Below, piece by piece: positions 35,268-44,348 of a DNA stretch of 64,000 nt. The position numbers and the translations under genes are program-made. Source of the stretch: Denitrobaculum tricleocarpae (GTDB lineage Bacteria > Pseudomonadota > Alphaproteobacteria > Kiloniellales > Kiloniellaceae); the NCBI RefSeq assembly GCF_007004665.1, contig NZ_ML660059.1:62001-126000 (forward strand), in the 5' to 3' direction. The stretch's first letter is position 1, and the number at the start of each line of letters is the position of its first letter. Below the pieces are notes generated by a model. It was not told the origin of the DNA. It was given only the letters and a program-made list of their open reading frames with translations, and searched no databases.

Positions 35268-36665
35268 ATGGGGACAATTCCAGACGAATATATGCATCCG
35301 GAAATGATGGCGATCGGGGATTCGCTGTATCAGGGGGTGCGGTCGCTGACCATGAAGAACGGCATGATGCAGCTCTCGCCGCCGGCCCTTGCAGCCGAGG
35401 CGTTGGGCATCCGTCATAAATTCTCCTGCCCCGACCCGCAGCGGCCGATTGTGGTTGATATGGAAAAGTGGCTGCGCATGCTGCCGGATATCAGCGGCAT
35501 CAGAGAAGACCTGGGAAAGAACCTGGATTACTGGTTCGGCAGAGCGCCGGCGTCACCTTCCGGCAGACTGTTCTTCGAGAACATCTCCGTCGCCTCGGCC
35601 ACCATCGCGGATCTCTACAGTCAGACCTGGCAGACGTCCGACGATTTTCTGAAAACCCTGCCGCCGGGTGCGAAAAACAAGATCAAAAAGCTCAAACTCG
35701 GTCAGATTAAACTGAGCCCGACCATTCAGTCGCTCAACGCGCGCTTCACCCTGAACCCTTCCGGCAAAGCCGCGTTCCGGAACCTCAGCCAGGTCGGCAT
35801 GGTCGCGGCGCGCAAGCCCAAACGTCTGCTGGTCAACATTGGTAGCAACAACGGGCTTTGGGATATCGCGTTCGAATGCAACCCGAACGGACGCATGACC
35901 TTCAGAGCTGAACTGCGGCGGCTTGCAAGAGAACTCAATGCCCTGCCGCCGGAGGTCGAACACATATACTTCAACAACCTGGGGCTCCCGAGCACCGTCC
36001 CAAACCTCATGCCCGTGCCGGATATGGTCGAATGGCACGAGGCCAAGAAACCGGGCAGAGGCAAATATTACGACAAGTACGAAAACCGCTTCGGCTTCGG
36101 TTACGGCCAGATGACCGGCAATCAGCTGAAAAAACTCGATGAACACATCATGGCCGTGAACAAGGAAGCGCAGCAAATTCTTAAATCCGCGTTTGACAAC
36201 CCGGCGCGGCTGCACTTCGTCGACGTCGCAAAGCTGCTCCTCTCTTACGATTCGAAGCACCAGAAACGCACGGCCAACAACGTCGTAAAGCTGAACAACG
36301 GCAAGACCATCACCAACGTCATGATCAACGCCAGCCTCTTCGGCAACTTCCGGCGCGGCGGCACGCAGGGGCTCGACGGCATGCATGCCACGGTCGTGGG
36401 TTACGGCCTGATGGCCCAGCAGGTTCTGGACTGCATCAAGAGGGCGGAGGCGGGAGTCAATTCGAAGAAGATCGACCTGGATGCAGCTTTTGACCGGGAC
36501 AAATTGCTCAACGATATGCCCCAGATCTGGAATGCCGGCCTCTGGCTCTGGCGCGACATCCGCCGGGCGCGTGCCGACAACCGGCCTGATCCGGTCGATG
36601 GCTCGGATGACGAGGCCTTACGGGATGTCATGACCCTGGCGAGCCAGGCGGCAGGGCAAGCCTAG
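35268..36665 (+). CDS. Large SGNH/GDSL-family hydrolase
   Basis: A 465-residue protein with the four SGNH landmarks spread through an enlarged domain: block I MAIGDSLYQGVRSLT (Ser19), a Gly-containing turn, block III VNIGSNNGLWDI, and block V LDGMHATVVGYG, which provides the Asp-x-x-His pair. Ordinary SGNH esterases are 200-250 residues, so there are about 200 extra residues (roughly 70-190 and 240-330). There is no signal peptide, so it is probably cytoplasmic. The ATG at 35268 has GGGGGAG upstream. Its TAG stop is the first three bases of the 139-bp repeat copy 2. Substrate unknown. Confidence 0.72.
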   Translation: MGTIPDEYMHPEMMAIGDSLYQGVRSLTMKNGMMQLSPPALAAEALGIRHKFSCPDPQRPIVVDMEKWLRMLPDISGIREDLGKNLDYWFGRAPASPSGRLFFENISVASATIADLYSQTWQTSDDFLKTLPPGAKNKIKKLKLGQIKLSPTIQSLNARFTLNPSGKAAFRNLSQVGMVAARKPKRLLVNIGSNNGLWDIAFECNPNGRMTFRAELRRLARELNALPPEVEHIYFNNLGLPSTVPNLMPVPDMVEWHEAKKPGRGKYYDKYENRFGFGYGQMTGNQLKKLDEHIMAVNKEAQQILKSAFDNPARLHFVDVAKLLLSYDSKHQKRTANNVVKLNNGKTITNVMINASLFGNFRRGGTQGLDGMHATVVGYGLMAQQVLDCIKRAEAGVNSKKIDLDAAFDRDKLLNDMPQIWNAGLWLWRDIRRARADNRPDPVDGSDDEALRDVMTLASQAAGQA

Positions 36666-36801
36666 AGCGCGTTATGTTTTAACGGAGACACTCTGTGTTT
36701 TCGCTAAAATATGTGAACCCGCTCTAAATCGTATAGTGAGAGCAGATTCACCGGTACGACGGATCGCCGAAGGCGATTCCATCCAAACCGGATCTGCTCT
36801 A
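36663..36801 (+). repeat. 139-bp composite palindromic repeat, copy 2
   Basis: Inverted relative to copy 1 (16143-16281) and of the same length. It opens TAGAGCGCGTTATGTTTTAA at the SGNH gene's stop codon. Module B (36663-36726) is followed by a variable 11-base spacer, then module A with the GGATCGCCGAAGGCGATTCC hairpin and closing ATCTGCTCTA. Of about nine differences from copy 1, five fall in the spacer. Confidence 0.9.
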
Positions 36802-36873
36802 GCCAAACACCGACGGCACGGACCCAGTCTCAGCGTGCCATCTGGCGCGCTGGAAGCCTTGACTTGACTTCGA

Positions 36874-36888
36874 ATGTTATATCAACAT
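36874..36888. promoter_or_regulatory. Candidate GntR operator upstream of the catabolic island
   Basis: ATGTT-ATATC-AACAT is a 15-base perfect inverted repeat 77 bases before the GntR regulator start and close to two TTGACT -35-like sites (36859-36869). GntR/HutC proteins bind short palindromes near their own promoter; the link is inferred. Confidence 0.4.
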
Positions 36889-36964
36889 GTCATTAGAACA
36901 ATAAACGATTGCGCTTCAGACTCGGGCTGGCAATTGCCCGGGAGGAAACCCAGCAGGGAATGGC

Positions 36965-37858
36965 ATGCTTCAGATTGCATCACTCCGGCGGGCGCCGGAG
37001 ACGGGCAGCGGAACACCGCATGCCGGCACCACTGACTCGAACCTCTCTACGCAGCTGGGGTCTCAAGGCCTGAAGACCCCGCTCTATCACCAGATTTATC
37101 TGATCCTGAAGGGGCAGATTACAGACGGAGTCTATAGCACCGACGCACGCCTGCCCAGCGAACAGGATCTGACGGAACGCTTCGGTGTCTCGCGGATCAC
37201 AGCAAAACGAGCCATGGACGAACTGGCAGCAGAAGGTCTGGTGGTGCGGGAACGCGCCCGTGGCACAAGGGTGATTTATCAGCCGCCGTCCGCACCCATC
37301 GCGTCCTCCGTCGAGGGATTGCTGGAAAACCTGATTGCAATGGGCCTGGAGACCACGGTCAAGCTTTTGGAATTTGCCTACTTGCCCGCCCCGAACTCCG
37401 TCGCGGAAGCTCTGGAGATCGAGAGGGGCGCAGAAGTGCAGAGAGCGGTGCGGGTGCGCACCCTCGACAGTGCTCCCTTCTCCCATCTGACAACTTACGT
37501 CCCGAGCGCGCTCGGGCGTCAGTTCAGCGCGGAGGAGCTCTCGAGCCTGCCGCTGCTTTCCCTGCTGGAGCGCTGCGGCGTAAAGGTCGATTCTGCCTCG
37601 CAAACGATCTCCGCAACCCTGGCAGACCACGTGGTTGCAAAATGCCTGGGTACCGACCCGGGCGCTGCACTGATGAAGATTTCGCGGGTGGTCCGCGATC
37701 AGAACGGAATGCCGGTTGAGTTCATCACCGCGCTCTACCGTCCGGACCGCTATCAGTACCGCATGTCGCTCTCGCGGGTGCAGGGCGAGACGGAAAAGCG
37801 ATGGGCGGCCGACGACAACGCCGACAAGTCCGAGCTGCTAAAAGCCGGTGCATCCTGA
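36965..37858 (+). CDS. GntR-family (HutC subfamily, UTRA) transcriptional regulator
   Basis: A 297-residue regulator with a roughly 38-residue N-terminal tail. The winged helix follows (LPSEQDLTERFGVSRITAKR, AMDELAAEGLVVRERARGTR) and a UTRA effector domain covers about residues 115-280. The start is at 36965, with AGGGAA six bases upstream. Its stop overlaps the start of the LeuC-like gene (TGATG at 37856-37860), so it belongs to the same transcript as the catabolic island and very probably controls it. The ligand would be the pathway substrate or product. Confidence 0.9.
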   Translation: MLQIASLRRAPETGSGTPHAGTTDSNLSTQLGSQGLKTPLYHQIYLILKGQITDGVYSTDARLPSEQDLTERFGVSRITAKRAMDELAAEGLVVRERARGTRVIYQPPSAPIASSVEGLLENLIAMGLETTVKLLEFAYLPAPNSVAEALEIERGAEVQRAVRVRTLDSAPFSHLTTYVPSALGRQFSAEELSSLPLLSLLERCGVKVDSASQTISATLADHVVAKCLGTDPGAALMKISRVVRDQNGMPVEFITALYRPDRYQYRMSLSRVQGETEKRWAADDNADKSELLKAGAS

Positions 37859-39165
37859 TGTCGGATCAAGCTCTTCACGCACCTGCCCGTCAAACCCTGG
37901 CGGAAAAGATCATCGCGCGGGCTGCCGGGCACTCCAGGGTCATGGCGGGCGAGATCGTCACCTGCAACGTCGACCTGGCGATGATCCACGACAGCGGTGG
38001 ACCGCGCCGGGTGAAACCCATGCTGGAACGCCTGGGTGTGAAGGTTTGGGATCCGGCCAAAATCGTGCTGGTTTCGGACCACTATGTCCCGGCTGTCGAT
38101 GCGCAGAGCGCAGCAATCCTGAAGCTGACCCGGGATTGGGCGCGGGATCAGGAGATCGAAAAGTTTTACGACCAGCAGGGCATCTGCCACGTGGTGCTGC
38201 CTGAGCGCGGACACCTGGCCCCGGGCATGTTCGTGGTCGGTGGCGACAGTCACTCGCCAACGGGCGGCGCATACGGCGCCTACATGTTCGGCGTCGGTGC
38301 GACCGATATGGCCGGCGTCCTGGCGACCGGCAAAACCTGGATCAAGGTGCCGGAAACCATCCTGTTGCGTTGGCACGGATCACTCGGCGAGGGCGTGACG
38401 GCGAAAGACATGATGCTGAAGCTCTGCGCAACCCTGGGCATGGATGGCGGCGACTATCAGGCCATCGAATACAGTGGCGCCACACTCGCCGGGCTTTCTA
38501 TGCAGGAACGCATGACGCTGAGCAACATGGCTGCCGAACTGGGGGCGCAGACCGGACTGATCGCACCGGACGAAGTCACCGCCAGGGCCATCACAGATGC
38601 AGGGGGCGATCCAGGTGATTGGGAAAACTGGTCGGGTGATGAAGACGCGACCTATCGGGCGATCCATGACTTCGATGCGGCGGAACTGCCGCCCCAGATC
38701 GCCGCACCCCATAGCCCGGCAAACGCGGGATCGGTCGAGGATGTGGAGAAGGTCGCAGTTGATCAGTGCTACATCGGCGCCTGTACCGGCGCGAAGCTGG
38801 TCGATCTGCATGCCGCCGCGCGCGTGCTCAAAGGCCGCAAGGTGGCCAGCACCACCCGCCTGATGATCGCGCCTGCCTCGACACGGACAACCGCGGCGGC
38901 GGCATCGGATGGCTCGCTGGCCGCGCTGACGGAAGCAGGCGCGATCCTGCTGCCCTCCGGCTGTGGCGCTTGCGCGGGCTATGGCGCGGGTGTGCTGGCC
39001 GAGGGCGAAGTCTGCATGGCCTCCACCGCACGCAACTTCAAAGGCCGTATGGGATCGCGGGAGTCTCTGGTCTATCTGGGATCGCCCTTCAGCGTGGCCG
39101 CGACGGCGGTCATGGGCCATATCGCCGACCCGCGGCCTCTGCTGGCGGAAGGATCGGAGCTATGA
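37858..39165 (+). CDS. Aconitase-superfamily hydratase, large subunit (LeuC/DmdA-like)
   Basis: A 435-residue [4Fe-4S] hydro-lyase subunit. Cluster cysteines are in YIGACTGAKLVDL and PSGCGACAGYGAGVLA; AASTARNFKGRMG-type sequence (STARNFKGRMG) and VVGGDSHSPTGGAYGAYMFG are the other active-site blocks. It opens ALHAPARQTLAEKIIARAAG, the LeuC-like opening. The partner small subunit is the next gene. The subunits are separate, as in isopropylmalate isomerase and dimethylmaleate hydratase, and in contrast to aconitase. No leuA/leuB is nearby and the next enzyme is a C-C lyase, so a catabolic role (hydrating an unsaturated dicarboxylate) fits better than leucine synthesis. Confidence 0.9.
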   Translation: MSDQALHAPARQTLAEKIIARAAGHSRVMAGEIVTCNVDLAMIHDSGGPRRVKPMLERLGVKVWDPAKIVLVSDHYVPAVDAQSAAILKLTRDWARDQEIEKFYDQQGICHVVLPERGHLAPGMFVVGGDSHSPTGGAYGAYMFGVGATDMAGVLATGKTWIKVPETILLRWHGSLGEGVTAKDMMLKLCATLGMDGGDYQAIEYSGATLAGLSMQERMTLSNMAAELGAQTGLIAPDEVTARAITDAGGDPGDWENWSGDEDATYRAIHDFDAAELPPQIAAPHSPANAGSVEDVEKVAVDQCYIGACTGAKLVDLHAAARVLKGRKVASTTRLMIAPASTRTTAAAASDGSLAALTEAGAILLPSGCGACAGYGAGVLAEGEVCMASTARNFKGRMGSRESLVYLGSPFSVAATAVMGHIADPRPLLAEGSEL

Positions 39166-39665
39166 GCAGCGAACTCACCGCGGGGGGAGTCTGGAAATAT
39201 GGCGACGGGGTTGACACGGACCTGCTGGCGCCCGGCATTTACATGAAAGGCTCCATGGAAGAGCTCGCAAGCCATTGTCTCGAAGCGATCGATCCCTCTT
39301 TCGCGCGCCAGGTCAAAAGTGGCGACATTGTCGTTGCAGGCAAAAACTTCGGCATCGGCTCCAGCCGCGAACAGGCCGCCCAGGTCCTGCGGATGCTGGG
39401 AGTCACCGCCGTTATCGCGAGGTCGTTCGGAGGCATCTTCTACCGCAACGCCTTCAATCTAGGCCTCTATGCCCTGGTGTCCGACGACGTCGATCGGATC
39501 GAAAAGGATCATCGGATATCGGTCGATCCGCTCGCGGGCCGCATCCTCAACGAAACGACCGGCGAGACCCTTACCTGCGAAAAAGTTCCGGAGCACCTTG
39601 CCGCCATCGTCTCGGCGGGCGGGCTGATCCCCCATCTCGAAAAAACACTGAGGAAAACTTTATGA
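39162..39665 (+). CDS. Aconitase-superfamily hydratase, small subunit (LeuD/DmdB-like)
   Basis: A 167-residue swivel-domain subunit. It starts at ATG 39162, overlapping the large-subunit stop. The substrate-recognition loop is VAGKNFGIGSSREQAAQVLR, followed by VIARSFGGIFYRNAFNLGL, both diagnostic. The residue after the SSRE motif and the YGDGVDTD start block resemble dimethylmaleate or isopropylmalate dehydratases. Its stop overlaps the start of the lyase gene (ATGA), indicating coupled expression. Confidence 0.9.
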   Translation: MSSELTAGGVWKYGDGVDTDLLAPGIYMKGSMEELASHCLEAIDPSFARQVKSGDIVVAGKNFGIGSSREQAAQVLRMLGVTAVIARSFGGIFYRNAFNLGLYALVSDDVDRIEKDHRISVDPLAGRILNETTGETLTCEKVPEHLAAIVSAGGLIPHLEKTLRKTL

Positions 39666-40531
39666 CGCCGCAGAAACGGCTCAGGCAACAGCTCGCTGGC
39701 GACGGCATCGTAGTCGCGCCGGGAGTCTACGATGCCTTCGGCGCCATGATGGCCGAGCGCGCGGGCTTTGAGACACTCTATCTCTCCGGCGCTTCGATCT
39801 CCTACACTCAGCTAGGCAGCCCGGATATCGGCCTGACCGGCATGGACGAAGTTGCGGGCGTGGTCGGACGGATCCGAGAGCGGGTGGATCTGCCGATCGT
39901 CGTCGACGGAGATGCGGGCTTCGGCAACGCCCTGAACGTACAGCGCACGGTCCGCGTTTTCGAACGCAGCGGCGCGAGCGCCATCCAGCTGGAAGATCAG
40001 CAACTGCCCAAACGCTGCGGGCACCTGGACGGCAAGAAGCTTGTCAGCGTAGGCGAGATGAGCGGCAAGATCAAAGCCGCCACCGACAGCCGGACGGATA
40101 GCGACACGGTCATCATCGCCCGCACCGACGCTGTCACGGTGGAAGGTCTGGACGCGGCCCTGGAGCGCAGCGAGGCCTATGTCGAGGCCGGCGCGGACAT
40201 GCTTTTCGTCGAGGCGGTCAAGACCGAAGAAGACATGCGCCGGGTGATCGAGCAGTTCGCCGGGCGGCTGCCCATCATGGCCAACATGGTCGAAGGTGGC
40301 AAGACACCTGTTATGCCCGCCGCACAACTCGCCGGGATCGGCTTCAAGCTGGTGATCTTCCCCGGCGGCCTGGTCCGGGCTATCGCGAAAACCATGAGCG
40401 CCTATTTCGAAGCCCTGCACCGCGAGGGAACGACCGCATCCTTCAAGGAGAACATGCTCGATTTCACCCAGCTCAACGATCTGCTCGGCACCCAGGCGAT
40501 CCTGGACGGCAGCAAAAAGTACGAGGACTGA
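39662..40531 (+). CDS. Isocitrate lyase/PEP mutase-superfamily C-C lyase
   Basis: A 289-residue TIM-barrel enzyme. The motif DGDAGFGNALNVQRTV provides the Mg-binding Asp residues. IQLEDQQLPKRCGHLDGKKL carries the lyase-type catalytic Cys119 in the gating loop (KRCGH). PEP mutases and phosphonopyruvate hydrolases lack this Cys, so a C-C lyase such as 2-methylisocitrate, citramalate or 2,3-dimethylmalate lyase is favoured. Next to the two-subunit hydratase, the arrangement is that of dimethylmaleate hydratase plus 2,3-dimethylmalate lyase (products pyruvate and propionate). The true substrate remains to be shown. Confidence 0.9.
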   Translation: MTPQKRLRQQLAGDGIVVAPGVYDAFGAMMAERAGFETLYLSGASISYTQLGSPDIGLTGMDEVAGVVGRIRERVDLPIVVDGDAGFGNALNVQRTVRVFERSGASAIQLEDQQLPKRCGHLDGKKLVSVGEMSGKIKAATDSRTDSDTVIIARTDAVTVEGLDAALERSEAYVEAGADMLFVEAVKTEEDMRRVIEQFAGRLPIMANMVEGGKTPVMPAAQLAGIGFKLVIFPGGLVRAIAKTMSAYFEALHREGTTASFKENMLDFTQLNDLLGTQAILDGSKKYED

Positions 40532-40535
40532 ACGC

Positions 40536-42275
40536 ATGACATCGATTGATCCCGTCACGCTCTCGGTCCTGAAAGGCCGGCTGGAACAGATCGCCGACGA
40601 GATGGACGCGACCCTGTTCCGCTCGGCCTTCAATCCGATCATCGCGGAAGCCCACGATGCCAGCCACGGTCTTTACGACGCAAAGACCGGCGACACGCTG
40701 ATCCAGGGCAAGAGCGGCCTGCCGGTCTTCGTCGGCGCCATGTCCTTTGCCGTAAAGGCCGTCATCGACAAGGCCGCCGCCGCGGGCGAAGTCCCACAGG
40801 AGGGCGATGTTTACATCTTCAACGATCCCTACGACGGCGGCACCCATCTGTCGGACTTCAAGCTGGTGCGCCCCTTCTACCGGAACGGCGAGCTCTTCTG
40901 CTATCTGGCCTCGGTCGGGCACTGGCACGATGTGGGCGGTAACGTCCCCGGAAACTACAATCCCGTGGCCACCGAGTGCTTCCAGGAAGGCATGCTGATC
41001 CCGCCGGTCAAGCTCTATGACAAGGGCGAGCTGCGGCAGGACATCATCACCATCCTGCAGGCCAATTCGCGCCTGCCCGGCAGCCTTTACGGCGACCTCA
41101 ACGGGCAGCTCAATGCGCTGGATCTGGGTGTGCAGCGCCTGCACAAGCTGCTCGACGAATATGGTGAAACGCCGATTTCGGAAACCCTGGTCGAACTGCG
41201 CAAACGGGCCGCGCAGCTGATGTCCAGTTTCATCTCGGAACTGCCGGAGGGACGCTACGCTGCGGAAGACTGGCTGGACAACGACGGCATCACCGACGAG
41301 CCCCTGAAGATCGCCCTGGATATGGAGATCCGGGACGGGCGCATGACCCTGGACTTTTCCCGCAGTTCACAGGCTTGCGCCGGACCGGTCAACATCGCGC
41401 GCTCGACCACGGTTGCGTCCTGCTACGTTGCCCTGAAGCATATCTTCAAGGACGTCCCCGCGAACGCCGGTGTGCTCGATCCCATCGACTTCGTAATCCC
41501 GGACAACAGCCTGCTGAGTGTAAAGGCCCCGAAACCGGTCGGCGGTTATACGGAGACCATCCTGCGCGTCATCGACGTGATCTTCGTCGCCCTGTCACAG
41601 GCAAATCCGGCGATCACCAACGGCTGCGCCTACGGCACCATCAATGCCCTGTCGCTGGCGGGCCATCGCAAGGACGGCCGCCGCTGGGTCATGTTCTCCT
41701 TCTTCGGCGGCGGCCACGGCGGCCATCCGGACGGCGACGGCCTCAACCACGGCAATGCACCGATCTCCACGGCGACCATTCCTCCCCTGGAGATTCTGGA
41801 AGCCGCCTATCCCGTGCGCTTCACCCAATGGGCGCTGCGCCCGGACAGCGGCGGTGTCGGCGCCCATCGCGGCGGCTGCGGCGCGATCTATGAACTCGAG
41901 CTTCTGGAGGAAAAGGCGGAAGTCTTCCTCTTTGGCGAGCGCGGCAAGTTCGCCCCGCCCGGCGTGGCCGGAGGATCGGAGGGCGCGAAGAATCTTTTCA
42001 AATACCAGCAGGACGACGGCGAGCATTCGCCGCCCATGGCCTCGAAGATGGTCGGCATCAAGCTCACAAAGGGGCAACGGCTGCATCTGGAGACGCCGGG
42101 TGGCGGCGGTTATGGCCCCGCCCTGGAGCGCGACCCGAAAGAGGTCGGTGAGGACGTGCGCCTGGGTTACGTCAGCCCCGAGGCCGCGCGCGCAGACTAC
42201 GGCTGCGTCATCGACGATCAGGGCAGGCCTGACATGAATGCGACCGAAGCCTTGCGCCGGGAGAGAGTTTCGTGA
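40536..42275 (+). CDS. Hydantoinase B/oxoprolinase family protein
   Basis: A 579-residue HyuB-type subunit. Metal-site segments are FNDPYDGGTHLSDFKL and SVGHWHDVGGNVPGN, and the Gly-rich FGGGHGGHPDGDGLNHGN and SGGVGAHRGGCGA are conserved in the family. It pairs with the HyuA-type ATPase encoded next. HyuA/B complexes use ATP to hydrolyse lactam or imide rings (N-methylhydantoin, 5-oxoproline) or to carboxylate ketones (acetone carboxylase). No third acetone-carboxylase subunit gene is present, so ring hydrolysis is preferred. Confidence 0.92.
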   Translation: MTSIDPVTLSVLKGRLEQIADEMDATLFRSAFNPIIAEAHDASHGLYDAKTGDTLIQGKSGLPVFVGAMSFAVKAVIDKAAAAGEVPQEGDVYIFNDPYDGGTHLSDFKLVRPFYRNGELFCYLASVGHWHDVGGNVPGNYNPVATECFQEGMLIPPVKLYDKGELRQDIITILQANSRLPGSLYGDLNGQLNALDLGVQRLHKLLDEYGETPISETLVELRKRAAQLMSSFISELPEGRYAAEDWLDNDGITDEPLKIALDMEIRDGRMTLDFSRSSQACAGPVNIARSTTVASCYVALKHIFKDVPANAGVLDPIDFVIPDNSLLSVKAPKPVGGYTETILRVIDVIFVALSQANPAITNGCAYGTINALSLAGHRKDGRRWVMFSFFGGGHGGHPDGDGLNHGNAPISTATIPPLEILEAAYPVRFTQWALRPDSGGVGAHRGGCGAIYELELLEEKAEVFLFGERGKFAPPGVAGGSEGAKNLFKYQQDDGEHSPPMASKMVGIKLTKGQRLHLETPGGGGYGPALERDPKEVGEDVRLGYVSPEAARADYGCVIDDQGRPDMNATEALRRERVS

Positions 42276-44347
42276 GCCCTCAGGACCGCAAAACCGTCGT
42301 CGGCGTAGATGTCGGCGGAACCTACACCGATGTCTTTTTCCTGAACGAGGCGGACGGCGCCTGCGATGTGGCCAAGGTGCCCACCACACGCGGCGACCAG
42401 TCTCAGGGCATCCGCAACGGCATTCAACAACGGCTCGACCATTTGGGCGGTATCTCGACCATCGTCCATGGCACCACCGTCGGCACCAATGCGCTGCTGG
42501 AACGCAAGGGTGCGCGCTGCGGCGTGATCACGACGAAGGGCTTTCGCGACGTGCTGGAAATGCGCCGCCGCGACCGGCCGCAGACCTGGGGCCTTTGGGG
42601 CAAATTCGAACCCATCGTGCCACGGGATCTGCGGGTAGAGGTGGATGAACGGGTCCTCTCCGACGGCACGCTTCTGGAACAGGTTGATCCGAACCAGGTT
42701 CAGGCCGCCGCGCGCCTGCTGCTCGAGCGGGGCGCAGAGTCGGTTTGTGTCTTCTTCATCAATTCCTATGCAAACCAGGAAAACGAACGGGCCGCAGTGC
42801 AGGCAGTCCGGGAGATCTGGCCAAGCGAACATGTCACGGCATCCTCGGAAATCCTGCCGGAAGTGCGGGAGTTCGAACGGGCATCGACCGCGTCGCTGAA
42901 CGCCTATCTCCAGCCGCCGGTGGGTGACTACCTCGAGCGCCTCGAAGCGGGGCTTCGGGACGGCGGCTTCGGCGGGCAGGTTCTGATCGTCCAGTCGAAC
43001 GGCGGTGTCATGGCGGTGGAGACCGCCCGGCGTTTTCCGGTGCGCACGGCTCTCTCCGGCCCGGCGGCGGGCGTTATCGCCGCGGCGCATATTGCGGGCT
43101 CGGCAGGTTTTCCGAACGTCATCACCTGCGACATGGGCGGCACCAGCTTCGACGTGTCCCTGATCGCGGACGGCAAGAGCGCGCTCTTCCCGCAGACCTC
43201 CATCGATTTCGGCATGGTGATCCGCACGCCTATGATCGAGATCACCACCATCGGTGCAGGCGGCGGCTCCATCGCCTGGGTCGACCGCGGCGGCCTGCTG
43301 CAGGTTGGGCCTGAGAGCGCGGGTTCCGATCCAGGACCGGTCTGTTACGGCCTCGGCAATGACAGGCCGACCGTCACCGATGCCAACGTGGTCATGGGCC
43401 GGATCAACGCGGAACGGCCAATAGGCGGCAAGCTTGACCGGCTCGACGTCGAAGCCTCCAAGGCCGCGATCCTGAAGCATGTTGCCGAACCGCTCGGCCT
43501 TGATGTAATGAGCGCTGCGGAAGCCATTATCCGGGTGGCCAACGCCAAGATGGCGGGTGCGATCCGGCTGGTCTCGGTCGAGCGCGGACACGACCCGAAA
43601 AATTTCTCCGCCATGCCTTTCGGTGGCGGTGGCGCGCTGCACACCGGCGCTCTTATCAAGGACGTCGGGCTCAAGTCTGCCCTGGTGCCACGCTACCCCG
43701 GCGTGACCAGCGCCCTTGGCTGTGTGATCGCGGACATGCGCCACGACCGGGTGATGACGATCAGTCAGATGCTCGAAGATCTCGACGTCCCCGCCTTGGA
43801 CCGGCAGATGAGCGAGACCGCTGCCGCGGGACAAGAATTGCTAAACGCGGCAGATGTCGTATTTGAAGGGACAGAATACCTTTTTGAACTCGATATGCAC
43901 TACCTCGGGCAGACACATACGGTATCTGTTTCGCTGCCTCTCAAGTTCGAGGGCGGGACGACCGGGGTCACCGGTGAGATAATCCGGACCACCTTCGAGG
44001 ATACTTACCGTCAGACCTATGGCCGCCTGCTTGATGGAATCGCGATCCGGATCATGAACCTGCGTGTGACCGTGGTGGGCAAACGTCCGAAGTTCGATCT
44101 CTCGATCCTTGCCCCCAAAACCGATGGCAAGAGCCGGGCCAAACCGACCGGCACCCGCGAGGTCTGGGCCGATGGCACCTGGCATGAGGCGGCAACTTAC
44201 GAACGCCTGGTGCTGCCGGAGGGAACCAGGGTGCCCGGCCCGGCGATCCTGGAACAGCCGGATACGACGATCTTTATCGATCCGGACCTGGAAGGGCTGG
44301 TCGATGGCTTCGGCAATCTCGTGATCACACGAAAGGAAGAAGGCTGA
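42272..44347 (+). CDS. Hydantoinase A/oxoprolinase family protein
   Basis: A 691-residue HyuA-type ATPase subunit (ASKHA fold), GTG start overlapping the hyuB-like stop. It has GVDVGGTYTDVFFLNEA (phosphate 1), HGTTVGTNALLERKGARCG, QSNGGVMAVETARRFPVRT, LSGPAAGVIAAAHIAG, TCDMGGTSFDVSLI and GGGGALHTGALI. It phosphorylates the ring carbonyl for the HyuB subunit. The order B then A is common for this family in catabolic clusters. It is followed one base later by the isochorismatase-fold gene. Confidence 0.92.
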   Translation: MSPQDRKTVVGVDVGGTYTDVFFLNEADGACDVAKVPTTRGDQSQGIRNGIQQRLDHLGGISTIVHGTTVGTNALLERKGARCGVITTKGFRDVLEMRRRDRPQTWGLWGKFEPIVPRDLRVEVDERVLSDGTLLEQVDPNQVQAAARLLLERGAESVCVFFINSYANQENERAAVQAVREIWPSEHVTASSEILPEVREFERASTASLNAYLQPPVGDYLERLEAGLRDGGFGGQVLIVQSNGGVMAVETARRFPVRTALSGPAAGVIAAAHIAGSAGFPNVITCDMGGTSFDVSLIADGKSALFPQTSIDFGMVIRTPMIEITTIGAGGGSIAWVDRGGLLQVGPESAGSDPGPVCYGLGNDRPTVTDANVVMGRINAERPIGGKLDRLDVEASKAAILKHVAEPLGLDVMSAAEAIIRVANAKMAGAIRLVSVERGHDPKNFSAMPFGGGGALHTGALIKDVGLKSALVPRYPGVTSALGCVIADMRHDRVMTISQMLEDLDVPALDRQMSETAAAGQELLNAADVVFEGTEYLFELDMHYLGQTHTVSVSLPLKFEGGTTGVTGEIIRTTFEDTYRQTYGRLLDGIAIRIMNLRVTVVGKRPKFDLSILAPKTDGKSRAKPTGTREVWADGTWHEAATYERLVLPEGTRVPGPAILEQPDTTIFIDPDLEGLVDGFGNLVITRKEEG

Positions 44348-44348
44348 C

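Noticed and set aside
37858-39665. Leucine biosynthesis leuC/leuD
   Set aside because: No leuA or leuB nearby; the genes are in an operon with a GntR regulator, a C-C lyase and hydantoinase genes.
39662-40531. PEP mutase or phosphonopyruvate hydrolase for the ICL-superfamily gene, tempting because phosphonate genes are near
   Set aside because: The gating loop contains the KRCGH cysteine of C-C lyases, and the gene belongs to the adjacent hydratase operon, not to the phosphonate operons.
40536-44347. Acetone carboxylase for the two hydantoinase-family genes
   Set aside because: No small third subunit gene is present, and the length and order of the two subunits fit HyuB/HyuA.
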